NCBI GenBank assembly: GCA_008360955.1
Contig: LUCM01006870.1
Span: forward strand, 144,354 to 208,353
DNA: 64,000 nt
DNA from: Fasciolopsis buskii
Lineage: Eukaryota; Platyhelminthes; Trematoda; Plagiorchiida; Fasciolidae
Direction of reading: 5' to 3'
Within the stretch, counting starts at the first letter, position 1, and every line of letters starts with the position of its first letter. The notes beneath the pieces were generated by a model, which was not told the DNA's origin, did no database searches, and was given only the letters and a program-made list of their open reading frames with translations. A program made the translations under genes and the position numbers. Positions 48,405-60,500 of this stretch are shown in pieces.

Positions 48405-48830
48405 AAAAAAACGGGTTGCTTTGAATTTTTCGAAACATTTCTTAGTAGTAAGTTTCGCATACAGATGGATGAACAAAGTTTCCCCGGGAGCACACGATCG
48501 GTTTCGCGGTTATTGTCGCTCGTCAGCTATGCGTACCCCGTAAACTTTTGTCCCACCATCCCTAAACTGGTGCGCCGTGCTCGTTTCTTACTTTCTCATT
48601 AAAATCTCATTTGAATGGTGACGAGCATGAATGGATGATAAGTGGATTTAAGAATCACATGGTGATTGATCGGGGTATCTTTGTCGGTCAAGCAAGGGTA
48701 ACAGAAAGGAGACAGAAGGGCTGAAATTATCAGTGTTCCTTCTCAGTAGTATGTTGCGCATACGGAGGAAAGAACAAGACTTATCCCTACGTTGTTCGGT
48801 CCGGATTTCTATGAGTATATATTACCAATT
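48405..48830. repeat. Diverged direct duplication
   Basis: Two segments about 310 bases apart are similar: TTAGTAGTAAGTTTCGCATA near 48,440 against CTCAGTAGTATGTTGCGCAT near 48,742, followed in both by a GGA(T/A)GAACAA(A/G) block. An embedded plus-strand frame (48,300-48,602) spans the first copy and is probably noise. Confidence 0.4.
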
Positions 48831-49609
48831 GTTGTTTTTTGCTGATGAGAAACAATCGACTGTCACAAGATTGCGTAGCAAAAGGTCACACTATTTGCTG
48901 ATAGAGTGAACGCTTGACGAGATTAGAGAGGCTGATAATCCGGAAATTTGCGTAAAGCAAATTGGATTTATAAGTGGTGGATATGTTAATCACCGTATTT
49001 TGCTTTACCTATTCCACGGATTATCCTTATGAGGAATTTCTGACCCTCGTAGGATCTTCGTACTTTTAAAAGTCTACTGGTAAAGCTCAAGTTTTTGACT
49101 AATGGTAAACTTTTTCAGTCATCTCTGGACAGCCGCAAACGGTTCAACCAATTTGATTCTGGCGGACAGCATGACGAGTACGTGGGGTTCGATTGCCAAT
49201 GTGACTCTTCAACAATCAAGCAAACACGTTGAAAGTTTTCGTACATCAGTTTTTCACATCTGCCTGGATCGTACACGATTTTTCAAGCCCAATCAACAAA
49301 TAACCACACGGTAGATTTGATCTGGATGATCCAAGGTGTTCGAGCATCGGAACAATGTCGATCTGAATAGCATTCAGTCCGCATATGGAAATGGACGGGC
49401 AAATTTAACAGTGAAAGACTTATCGTTGTCATTGAAGGAAAAAAAATGGAAGAACGAAAGAAATATAATCGATCACAGGACAGTTTAGCTGTGTGGAAAC
49501 ATTGACGTTCAACCATTAATAATTTTTCGTCAAACCGCTTTGTCTGAAAAAATGTTCTCAGTGTAATCTTTTTTGAATAGGTAAATTAACCTGGAATACA
49601 AAACATTAC

Positions 49610-49741
49610 CCGCTCGGTTTCAGTCAAATAATTTCTCTCGAGCAAAATATTTTCCATCGTCTTGTGCCATATTGCTTCCCAATTGAATCGTCGCATTTTT
49701 TGGAGATGTTGAAGTCCCAGACCACTGTTAATTCCAAATGG
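49610..49741 (-). CDS. LARGE: LARGE xylosyl/glucuronyltransferase, upstream exon
   Basis: A 132-base exon of exactly 44 codons, phase 0 at both ends, lies between acceptor GTTTTTATTCCAG and donor GAGCGG/GTAATG. It reads PFGINSGLGLQHLQKMRRFN, then WEAIWHKTMENILLERNYLT. This matches the vertebrate LARGE run with GYNTGVILLLLDKLRKMKW followed by EQMWRL. Together with the exon at 46,419 it reconstructs the continuous family segment with no missing residues. The GxNxGxxL motif belongs to the first glycosyltransferase domain. Earlier exons with the DxD motif should lie at higher coordinates; I did not find them in the window. Small changes relative to vertebrates (ILLL to GLQH) look like normal divergence. 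Confidence 0.85.
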
Positions 49742-52620
49742 CTGGAATAAAAACAATTCACTGATGGAAAACACAATGATTAAAAATTTTCTTTTTCATA
49801 CAGTAAAGTAACTAACTATTAGACCTACTTAATAGCATCACCGAGTGGAATACATTGATCCGCTGAGTTGATCTCCAGACCGTCGAGATTACCAGCGAGC
49901 AGTCTCATTCAGTGTATGCTTGACAATTCCAGTGACAGTTGAAAAGCCTAGCTCAATGCACTTTTGTAATTACGTACTAATACACAATTATCCGGTCAGG
50001 AGATGCGTAACCAATGCTGAAAGAAAATCCAACTATAACCAAAAGGGTTTTTCTTACACAGCAAATCGAATAGCCGGATTATGATAGGGTGAAATGTGTC
50101 CACAGTATTGCTTTGGAGGAAAATATAATCTTATTCTGATCACTTTATCGTGAATTAAAGACATGGACCTATATGCTACAAGTTCCGAAATTTTGACTGA
50201 TGCTCTAGTCTGTATAGTTACATTTAAAACTCATCGCTGGAAAACTGTTTTGTAAGTCTTCAGATTTGCTGTGGACACAGTGAGTACATTTTCTAATATA
50301 TGTGTGGTTCATTACATGAGTAAGATATGCAAAGAGCCAGAAAGATTGGCAGGAACACAGATATTTCTAGACTGTGGACAATAAGTTCTAATTCCGGAGA
50401 ATGATCTAGGCGACTGATAGGTTATATTCGGAAAATACTAAAGACGGCAAGTTTCACAAGTCAAGTTGCTGTTCAGCTTAGATCTGCTGTGACAGAACCA
50501 GTTCAAGGCGCCTATATGATCATTCTGTTTGTTTGGATGAGATGATGGAAACATTGTATATTTCGTAATGGGAAGCAAATCCAAGTTAGCCACAAATTGT
50601 TGGTAGTTTTGCAAATTTCTATGAGGAATGCGACATACAGAATACTTGCATATGAGTGGCTAAAGGGCAAAAAACACAGGGATGACAATTGTCAAATAAG
50701 CTGACGGTTACCGTTAGTCGGCGACTATCTCTTCAATGCGTGAGGATAAGTTATCAGAAGACCAGATCTATCATCCATTCTCACGAGCTCTTCTAGAGCA
50801 CTAAGCAGATCACGTGATTGGTCACGTGACACAACTCATCTGGTTTGTTCAATTAGGGACAAATGCCAAAAACTCGAATTATGAACAGGGAACTAGTTGA
50901 TCACATTTGCCGGTAGTCAAATTCATTGGATTTAAAGCATGAACTTATTTGGTAAAATTGAAATACATTGAAATGGGTTACACATGGTCACATAGAACAG
51001 TGGCTGAACGACAGTTCCGGGAAGTCATAGTCATCCAGTAGGCCAAAGGATAATTCCTCATGGGGGATCTTGTCCAGAGATGTTCGGAGATGATGCGAAT
51101 TGTCTGCATGGCAAAGAGTTTCTTGTTTGTCGGCCATCCATCAGTTTCCATGTGAAACAGATGTGGCCATTTCAAATCACCGCAGTTTGATGTGTGGGAA
51201 TAAAGACATGTTAAGGTGTGCTTAGGTGATCTGACAAAAGAAGCTTTTTTAAGTTTCATGAGTTTTGTTTATTGCTCCCACGAGGATAAATACCGAAAGA
51301 TGCGAACATCTTATGCAGACAACGAAAATTTGAAAATAATTCTACTGATTGCCTTCTGGTTTGATTAGAAAAGATCAGTGTGCACGACTGTGCACGCAGT
51401 CTTGCGAAATTTCCTGCCAACCAGTGTCCTCCAGAGCATCCAATGACCAAATACACACTCTAGTCAAGGTTTGGGATACGACTGCGCCAAGCTGACTTCT
51501 TGTCTGAATGAAATTGTTGTGGAGCCCTTGTGCCTAAAAGAAATAAACTCTTGTCGAGTAGAAAAATATAGTTTGTAACTTTTATATCCCAATTGTGGAG
51601 CTTCACATTCTGCTAGGATATTGTTCGCCTGGATACAAGTAATCCGCCATCCATAAGCGAATGACTGCATCATAACAAGTCACAATAAGTAAATGGTGAT
51701 TTATAGTTAAATGAGAGAAAGATATGGCCACAAGCAAACTGCTAGAATCAGACAGACTGGTCCCATGCATGTGTTACTTGCATCGGTTTCATCCTACGTA
51801 TATTCGAAGTTAGACAAAACAAAATTTCTCCAACAAAAACTAAGTCCGTTCGCTTCACTAAATCCATTGTGATGAAACCCCTTTTTCAGCAATTAAGTAC
51901 AATCTGAGGGATCAAATGGATGGCAGGAACTGACACACGATCAATATGTCCTTTTACATGCACTGTTGGTAAATAAAATTGGAACGGATTTAATAGTGTC
52001 CCCAGATGGATACATAAATCGTTGATTAATTTGACTTTACACTTCGTAATACTGCGTGGGACACGCGTTGAAAAAAGCTATTATGTATCTTTGAGATTAT
52101 CCTTTGGGTAATAAAAGCAAGTTCATAATTACTCCCCCAGTTCTCGTCGTTTAGCATGATTTTCGTGGTGATTCTCATCCTTGCGACATGATGTCTAATC
52201 AGGGTTCGGTGACTCATGTCATGCTTTTTTACCTGGTAATGTGTGAAAAACTTGCTACCATTAACGGTCATTGGGGTCATACTTAAATTGTCCAATGCGT
52301 ACCTCCAAAAAGACTAGTCAACCTTGTTGGCATTTTTTCATAGTCAGGGCTCAACAATAAGGTGTATTTTTCTCGACTGAATTTGTAATTAACTGGATAT
52401 GTCTGCACATAAATTTACGATAATTCGTCCAGGCAATCGACGCCAAATAAGTACTTAAGCCTGAGTTCATCTGTCTAGCTCCTATTTGTTCTAGAATTCA
52501 GTGATCCTAAGTATGTCTGAGTTTTGTGCATGTGCCCACAAGGAATAAAGTCCTTGAATCAGTCAGGTCTCCGAAAGTTCAAAAATTTTCGGTGTCAGGT
52601 AGAATCCAACAGAGAGAATG
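49742..52620. other. Unassigned, probably LARGE intron
   Basis: Upstream of the first LARGE exon seen. Minus-strand open frames at 50,978-51,259, 51,464-51,673 and 52,026-52,295 are tempting, and good acceptors occur before 51,970 (TTTATTTACCAACAG) and 51,530 (TTTATTTCTTTTAG). None of the translations aligns to LARGE or to another family I know. Confidence 0.35.
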
Positions 52621-52796
52621 GGTCTTCTATCTTTTACTTCCTTCACTAATGAAACAACAGTGCACATCAATTTTCGGGAAGGGGGCCGAGGCCAGCAGAG
52701 AGCTGCCAAGTGGGCAAGTTAACAGGCAGTGGGAGGACTCGAAGTAGCGATCTCCACGTCCAAACACCAAGACCTTGTCCGACTGACCACCGTCGG
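52621..52796 (-). repeat. tRNA-derived SINE, copy 6
   Basis: On the minus strand the head is GACGGTGGTCAGTCGGACAA (box A), then GGTGTTTGGACGTGGAGAT. Box B reads ACTTCGAGTCC. The body GGCAGCTCTCTGCTGGCCTC and an AGTGAAGGAAGTAAAAG tail match the family. Confidence 0.85.
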
Positions 52797-53359
52797 ATAC
52801 GATATGACCTGTGGGTGTGTGTGGGATATCGAATTCCGGTTGGACTTGCGAGTTAAAAGTGATCAGTTAAGGTACAACACTTATTCCATGTAAGACTGGG
52901 TGATGTCCAACCATCATTAATGCGCACCTCACTATTGTACGTGTTCCCTCAAGCGCTTGTCACGTATAATGCTTTTCAAGCCCAAAAGATCGATCATCCG
53001 GCGGACATACAGATTGGGTCTATCCTAGAAATTATTAAGCTCGCTGGTGGGATATCAATAAGGTTCTTTATGTCAAGGCTGCCTAAGTGCTTGCTCATAT
53101 TTGCTTCTTTGTCATTAAATTCGATTCGGCCGATACTACTTACATCCAACGCAATGATTCAGCCAGTACACGTCAAACTATTTTGGACACATTGGGATCG
53201 CCGTGTGGATTCTCATAAGGATAAATCGTGTTTCTCAACAAACTAACTGCCAAATGCGGTGTTTGCAAACAAAGCCGTCAGAGATGGAAATAATCTAAAA
53301 TTCCACCCATGGATCGAGGAAAACTTGCCGGAACAATGACGTTGTCTTGCGTCGCGCAG

Positions 53360-53479
53360 ATGGTTGAGTTAGATTGTTGTTCCCAAGCGTACGCGAAAAT
53401 CTGTTTCAACAAGAATGAGAGGGTTAGCATAATTTTAAAATTTGCAGACATTCCTAAACTCGTCTTATTATTTGCAGAC
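53360..53479 (+). CDS. Possible 40-codon exon of an unknown gene
   Basis: The block lies between acceptor TCGCGCAG and donor GCAGAC/GTAAGTTG. It is exactly 40 codons in phase 0 and reads MVELDCCSQAYAKICFNKNE, then RVSIILKFADIPKLVLLFAD. The donor is close to consensus; the acceptor tract is pyrimidine-poor. No family was recognised. The plus-strand block at 54,143-54,535 could be a later exon of the same gene, but no phase-compatible acceptor with a good pyrimidine tract was found there. Confidence 0.32.
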
Positions 53480-53693
53480 GTAAGTTGCAAAAGATTTTAG
53501 TTCAGCCTTCTAGTGTGACCATTTATCTTCTCGGGGTATTTCCATAAATTCCATTGATGAGGATATCAATTCAACTTTGCGGAATTATTCAATCAAACTG
53601 CAAATGAATGCTTCTACGATCATGTAAAAAACAAAGTTTTGGATGGACGGACCTTAGCACGATTTACAATAGAGTTTTCCTTGGTGGACTTAC

Positions 53694-53832
53694 CTACAGA
53701 ATTGACACATTTGGAGGGGGTGATAGGTAGCAAATCGCTGTCCTCTGGCTCATTACCACACCTGCCTAGTTCTGTGCCTTTTCGGGTTTCAGAGTTATGG
53801 CTGTGAGTATTCCTATCCACGGATAGCGGACC
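53694..53832 (-). CDS. Possible minus-strand exon, maybe the stem region of LARGE
   Basis: The block runs from acceptor CGTAATCACTAG to a consensus donor CTGTAG/GTAAGTCC, 46 codons plus one base. It is hydrophilic, with HSHNSETRKGTELGRCGNEP and EDSDLLPITPSKCVNSV. LARGE has a low-complexity stem ending in a cysteine just before its first enzyme domain, and this block lies upstream of the LARGE exons on the same strand. That is suggestive only; the sequence itself is not diagnostic. Confidence 0.33.
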
Positions 53833-54142
53833 CTAGTGATTACGAGGGTGCCCTGTCCTCTACATGCATGAAGTACGTGACAAAAACATAGTTCCGAACC
53901 ACCTATTGTGATTGCTAACAATGGTCACTTGTGTGCACATTCCCCATCAGTGCTAACAATCTGTCGTGTTCGGAATCCCTCCGGAAGTCTGCAGGTTCTA
54001 AACGGAACCAACTGTTACTCGTGGCTAACTTCTTGTTTGTGTACGAATAATAGGTGGACAGTTCCGCTGTCTTCAATGAACTGGACTTAGGTGTATACAG
54101 TATTGCGTCATGCATCTCGCACGGATGTGGTATTGAGTGTAA

Positions 54143-54535
54143 TCCGATGGGTCAAAAAACTGGATTGTCATGAAACTGTTTATGGAAAAGCAAAACATTA
54201 GCTTGATTGCGTTCCCCCATATTATCCAACGATATCAAATTTTGCACATTGCAAGAGATGTTTACCTAAATGAAATTCCACATTCCATTCATTTTGCAAC
54301 TGAATTTGGCCCAGTTGTTGAAAATATTCGCTCTCTTTTAAACAATAGTTTTAGTATCACCGCATTAGATGGTAAACAAATCAGTTGTGGGCATAGCTGT
54401 TCGGCTGTCGGGGAAAAAGTCACACGTGCCTCCAAAACCAGAACAAATTGGCGCCGCTTGGGATGTGTTTTACACGATCCCGGGATTCCTAGTCAAACTA
54501 TGCTGACTCTTGAGTTTGTAGTTTGTATTAGAACA
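54143..54535 (+). CDS. Possible exon of an unknown gene
   Basis: The frame is open for 131 codons and ends at a consensus donor AGAACA/GTAAGTTA in phase 0. It reads ISLIAFPHIIQRYQILHIAR, EFGPVVENIRSLLNNSFSIT and WRRLGCVLHDPGIPSQTMLT then LEFVVCIRT. The pattern of hydrophobic alternation resembles a beta-rich domain, but no family was recognised. The exon start is not fixed; candidate acceptors near 54,190-54,260 are weak. Confidence 0.38.
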
Positions 54536-57244
54536 GTAAGTTAACGCATTTATGCGAGAATATTAGAATGAATTTATTCAATACACTTGACAGTATTTGA
54601 TGAATTGGGGCTCTCAGTATACAAAGTCATCAGATTTTCCCAAAGGACAATTTGTACAACTTTTTTATCGCAGCCAGTGATGCGCATACATTCGTAACGT
54701 TTTATCTACGATAAAGACCAGGTAGTATAAGTTTTGTATTCAGTCTCTATTCTTTCGATTGTATTATTTCATTTTAGACGATGCTGTTGAGCTTACCAGT
54801 GGAATGATTTATGGTTGCCGTAAATGACTAACGCATAATGTCCAAATTCAAAAAGTACCGAGAGAAAATATTCAGAAAGATTCAAGTATAACTAAACATT
54901 CTGCCATAAACCAAACGGAGAGCACAGTGTATCGCCTTGTAGAAAGTAGCGCACGCACAAGCACACTGGAAACAAGTTGCATAGATTCGCGGTTTCTTAA
55001 ACGAAAAAATTCTCGCTCCCGTTTGCCATCGAAACGACGGTTCCATATGTTGTCGTGCTTTCCATTCCCTCTGCGAACGCTGTGATGCCTGAACAAATTG
55101 CCGGGATCTGTCTTTATTGCCCTCGCCCGTGACATTTGTATTGACTCCTTGGGACCGGGAGAATGCTCAATTGTGAATTTGTCTTTGGCAGATCTATTAC
55201 AACGCCGCACATTTGAGTCCAGCCAAGGATTCTACCCTCGGACAGTGTGTTGGATATATGATTGGAAATAGCCCCAGACAGGAGAAGCAACCACTACCCA
55301 GGAAGCATCTTGCCGTACAGAAGATTCCCTATTATTCATAACAACTCTATTTGCCAGCCATTTGAAAATATTCCTAAAAGATTGATTTGTTCGTATTTGA
55401 GATGAGGCAGCTACATAAATTGACTAGCGGATTTCACAGTCATCAATCATCTGATGATGCAACCCCGCTTGTTGGTGAAACATTTGAAATCTAAACGCCT
55501 CGTACAGCGATCAAGACCACACGAAAACCAAAAAACTACGCTGTTACCAGCACAAATTTTCAAAATCATTGAATCTGAATAAATTGCATCGTCAAATTAG
55601 TTGTGAACTTATACTTACTTGAGTACTATTGAATTGACGGAAGTGATTCCACAATTCGCTGATCTCGTGATTGAATAACATCCCAGTTTTCACCGTAATG
55701 ACCTTGAACAGACGAGTTGTTGACACAACACGTTAAGTTCACAAGTAGTCTGTTATAATTTTACAATATGACGTCAGGTAATCATAATCATACTCATCAG
55801 TTACCAACGTGAATTGGATGATAGATTAGGACACTCATGATCAATTCCGCTAATGATCGTTGACTAAACTGAGCTCATGATTAGTGGATAGTAAAGTTTC
55901 GCAATTACATGTACTCAAGACTTTGAGTTTACAGTTTCGAAGGATTCGTTAGAAGTAATGGCGTGATTTGAAATGAAGTCACACGTTTGTTCCATTGGTG
56001 AAGTGACCGTGTTGAAATAGTGGTCAGTTGACAAAAATGCCTAATGGATAAATCTTCCGACACATAAATCATTCTTCCAGAATTCGATAGCACAGGTGTA
56101 ATGATCTATGGCGTTGGTAACCACTGAGTGAATTAGCATGTAACAATCAAAATTTAAAAAAATATTTTGAGCAAATACAAATAACCTAGCGGTTTTGATG
56201 TTCAAGTCACGTCTTCTCGTTCAAAGATAGCAGTATGGGTCGGTGGGATGGATACGCACTGGTAATGTTTTCCAACAAAGATGCTACAATTTTGTAGTAC
56301 TTCTACATGTTCCTTTTCATCATCATTTGCATCGATCGATGGTTTCTAACTACCCATCAGGGTACTTCAGTTTGGTGAGATAAAATACGGCGATAGCGTT
56401 GCAGTATGTATCAGCTATTCACAATCTGACAACTTCGAATTTATTTATGCATTTTCACTAGACAGATATGACCATTTCATCTTGCATTATCACCCAAGAT
56501 TATTTTGCTACTGCAGTACAATTGTAGAGAACCTGTGCGTACTTCGTGTGCGATCCCAACTCCTTTTCTGCACTCATTGTACCACTGACTGAGTTTAACT
56601 TAATTGTTATTGTGAGTAATTTCAGTCAAACTTTAGAGTTATCACTAACTGGGTTTGGTTTTACAAATCACAAGGTTTCCCCTATCGCTGATTGTGTTAT
56701 TTAAAATAGAATGACCACCTATCACAGGATTCATCCCTCGAAACCCGTTATAAAGTACCTTGTTGGTCTACGCTTTTGAAAGTTAATAATTGATGCAGAC
56801 ACATTTTTTGCAGAGGTGGTAAATGTGATTTCCAATATTTGGTCTAACTTAGAGAAAGCGTTTTAAACTCTAACGGCCATTGATTTTTTCCCGTTATTAA
56901 TATATATATCTACATATATATATATATACATATAAATGTACATGTTTATGCTTTTTGTTCCCTGCTCTTCGGAGTCAGCATCAACAGGAATTCCAGTTTA
57001 CTTTGTTTAGTATGAACTATGGCAGTCCAAGTCTGTGTCTCATTTGCAGCTCCCAGCAACCTATCATGAGTAATCACTTGACTCGCTTACTTGGCGATGA
57101 GTGTCAACATTTTTCTAAAATGCGTGCACATCGCACTTGAATGTGTCCAATGATGCAACACAATCTAATACCATGTAATCAGTTAAACAGGTGTGATTGA
57201 AGTTATAAGATAAAACGTATTTATTCAAAGTGATTTTTATTTGT
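54536..57244. other. No supported gene
   Basis: A 112-codon minus-strand frame at 54,872-55,210 is basic (RRGNGKHDNIWNRRFDGKRE) and might be an exon but has no good donor. An AT microsatellite lies near 56,898-56,940. The rest is stop-dense. Confidence 0.35.
56898..56940. repeat. Interrupted (TA)n microsatellite
   Basis: TATATATATC and CATATATATATATATACATA runs in series. Confidence 0.92.
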
Positions 57245-57335
57245 ATTGTGAATGATATAATATTAATAACACAGCGTTGTTGGTAGATGTAATGCGCCAA
57301 CGTTTCGACTACCGTGGGTAGTCTTTCTCAAGGCA
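57245..57335 (-). repeat. Penelope-like terminal module, copy 4 (left arm of palindrome)
   Basis: This is the exact reverse complement of 57,372-57,462 over all 91 bases. It has the conserved GACTACC/GGTAGTC stem and the CGAAACGTTGGCGC core. A 36-base spacer separates it from the right arm. Confidence 0.95.
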
Positions 57336-57371
57336 TGTGAACGTTCCCTCAGTCATTTGATTGTAAAAACT

Positions 57372-57525
57372 TGCCTTGAGAAAGACTACCCACGGTAGTC
57401 GAAACGTTGGCGCATTACATCTACCAACAACGCTGTGTTATTAATATTATATCATTCACAATAAAAACCAATACATGGCGCATCGATTTTTCGATACACT
57501 CCTTATGTCGTTTGGTCCGGTGATT
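57372..57525 (+). repeat. Penelope-like terminal module, copy 5 (right arm of palindrome)
   Basis: The first 91 bases mirror the left arm perfectly. The copy then extends past the palindrome through AAAACCAATACATGGCGC and ATCGATTTTTCGATACACTC to GTTTGGTCC, as in the copies at 13.0 kb and 0.3 kb. The right arm is therefore the fuller copy. Confidence 0.95.
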
Positions 57526-60500
57526 TTTATTTGATTAGTTAATTTTTGGAGTTAGACCTGTTTTCCTATGTCTTGTTAATTTTATATGGAATTTATCAAA
57601 CAATTGCTGCATACTCTCAATCTGTTTAGGTTCACTTAGGCAACCAACAGAAAATCAATTCAGTGGGCTCTGGAAACAATGCTGATTAGATTGCTTTATA
57701 CGCCCGCTAAAATAGTTTGAATACGAACTATTTCCTAAGTCACTTAGCTCATCACGGATCACAGACTTTTGAGAAATGACTGTGAACTGTCATTGCGAAT
57801 CGACTGGATTTTGTAGAGAAGACAGTTTCATCGTGGAGCCGTATGTGCTTTTGTTTATTCTTTTTGGCCTAAGAGAATTCAGAGATGAATAACATAGGGC
57901 AGTCTTAAATGCCCGAGGGTTAACTCATCCCCGAATTTGGAGATCAGCCAAGAGATTCTGAATTAGCTGGCTTTGAATCTCCAGTTTTTTTGAGGTTGTT
58001 CAAACTGGTCTAAACGTTTCTCAGTTCCAAATAACAATTTTACTAGCCGATTACTCTATCCACCTTCTTACGGGAATCAAATGACCCGAATAACGGTTTT
58101 AAGTATGGTTTAAGACCGTACAACAGTGAGCTAATGAAGCAATCCATCATAAACGCAGAGTCAATCGAGAGTTCAAGAACCGGTGCCTTGATAATCACGA
58201 GCAATTTCTGCGAAAATGTCCGCGTCCAATGACAGTCACGGATTCACAAATTGCTTCCGCTACTAAACAGCGCTCACGCAGCTATCTTCATCCCCCGAGA
58301 TTTTGCTGTTTGCCAAATAGACCACATAAGTCTTGTTATACCTTGACAATTTTCACAAATCACCACAAGCTTTTTTCGATCTTAGGACCTTAAAAGTCAA
58401 TAATTACGTTCGATGTTTTATGCCAATTGGTAATGTTTGGTAATCATTCCACTTGGCTTCTCTGTTTCCTAGCTGAAAGGAAAATAGATTTTGCATATCT
58501 TTAGCTTAAGTTTGCCGATCTTTTGCTGTTCTAGCAGGGTCATCTTTTCTGATTGGGTTTTTGGGAAGCATTTGACGATGATGAAAAATTCATGAGGCGG
58601 GAAGTTTTCCGCAGCACGGTTTTCGTTCATTCCCATGCGCTTTTGTGGTGTCCGTAGCCCTCCGCTTGTTGAAAAATTGGAGTTCGTTCTTCCCACACGT
58701 TTGTAAATAGGACCCCATAGCACTTGATCAATTTTTGTCTTCTGGTTGTACATGAAAAGGAGAATGCCAATGCTGACATTAGACTTTATTGCTTCATGTT
58801 TGACCATTTATACTGCCCTTCAATGATACTTGTGTAACGATGTCTGCTGACAAATAGTTTTCCCCCAGAATCACCAGCTAGATGAAATTCACTTTTCTCG
58901 GATGATTATTGGGACGTTTGTTCATTTTATTCGACTGTTTTTTTTGAAATCGTTCATTAACTTATTGCTGGCTAAAAATAACATAAAGTTGATCCAGCTG
59001 TTGTATTCAGGACCAACAGCTACCCGCCACTTATCACAACTACGTCACGTGAACTGAGAGCTATAACACTGAAGACTATAGTGCTTTAACACGTATACAA
59101 TTTCATCACCTCAAGACGCAAATGAGAGAACCGAGAAAGGATGATGTAAGATGGCATTTGTTTGCGATAAATATCGCGAATAAGGCCAAACATTATCCTT
59201 TTTTGTGAATTCAAATTTGATAATTCGAAACGATTCGTTTTTGTGGCATATAAGTGAACTCTAACTGGGCATTGAATCATTAAATATCAATCTCATTGGT
59301 TTTGTCGCCGAACACCGTTTGGTTGTACTTAGCATACGGAACGTTTAAGTTCAGCCAGTCATCTTGTTAGCCTAAATTTCCATTCAGTTGGCTTAGAGTT
59401 GAGACACGCAATTGTGAACGGAACTGGTTTAGGCATAAACCAGCCTTTGATTTCTTTGAGACAGGTGGAAGAAGACGTCGCCCCCACTGTAACTTCCTAC
59501 TAACAATATGTTACTTTTTCCCCTTCTATTGTTATTTAACACAATCTTTCATTTTGCCTCGGTTAAAAATCTAAGCATTGAGCACAAACGATTTTTAAGC
59601 ATTATCTTATCTATTATTACAAATATTCGACCACGTTTTGTTTGTAACTTCTCCTGTTGAGCACATGTCACAAGCTCCAAAACACTTGTCGCCAAACCTC
59701 ACAATCACACTCACACCTAACAGACCGAACCTAATGAATTTCACGCAACTGGTTTTCTTTCGCAGTTTGATATCGCAGATGTACATATCGAGAATATCTA
59801 GAAGTAATAATTCTGTCCTCATTTACTTTAGCTGTTTGCTACCGAGGTAATTAAAATAAACTGGAAAAAACATCAACAGAAAGGGCGGAGAGAAACAGAA
59901 ATGCAATGCTCACAATATTTGCAAGTAGTGTTTGGGCTCGATACCATCTAGGGTCGGCTGACTGCTCTCCTGAATTTCCCTATCACACCCAAACCTTAAA
60001 TAATTCATCAGATTTACACTTGGAAAGCATCAGACACTATTCTATTTGGTTGAAACGATTAGACCAGCATTGATGGGCTATGTCCAGCTTCTCTCGCTGG
60101 AACTGTCGAGACATTGCTGGTTGGTATTGAAGATAATATCCGATGGAAAAGCGAGTGGATTCACATATCAGGATGTATGGGTGAGGAAACTCAGATACAA
60201 CAGTGATAACAAATTGCTTTGGAAAATTATTTTATGTTATGTTACAATTCCATCGCTTGTCCAAAACTACTGGAAAGATTTTCCGCGTCGCAAATGACCG
60301 GATCGTGTCAAAGACTAAGCTGCTTTTTGTACGACAGTGCAGACTTGTGTTGCCTCACAAGCTCTAGTCTGCTATTCCGTGTCGGTTCATATGTTGTTGC
60401 ATTAGGCGGAACACTGGATACGCGGCAAACTGACTATCCGAAGGCTGAACAAATTTCAGGTTCCGTTAATGGTAACGACAAAGATAGCACAATCCTACAA

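Larger units (their letters stand above)
46420..49609 (-). other. LARGE intron containing repeats
   Basis: The interval lies between two in-phase LARGE exons. It holds a Penelope-like module (48,230-48,330) and a local duplication (48,405-48,830). Other frames (47,530-47,742 -, 48,007-48,222 -, 49,102-49,314 +, 49,283-49,516 -) have no recognised motif. Confidence 0.6.

Noticed and set aside
50978..51259. 93-codon minus-strand ORF upstream of the LARGE exons
   Set aside because: It is in the right place for an upstream LARGE exon, but no frame of this block matches the family sequence.
58469..58807. 112-codon minus-strand ORF with FPPHEFF
   Set aside because: No splice signals of quality, no recognised domain, and AT-rich codons; kept only as a note in the interval.
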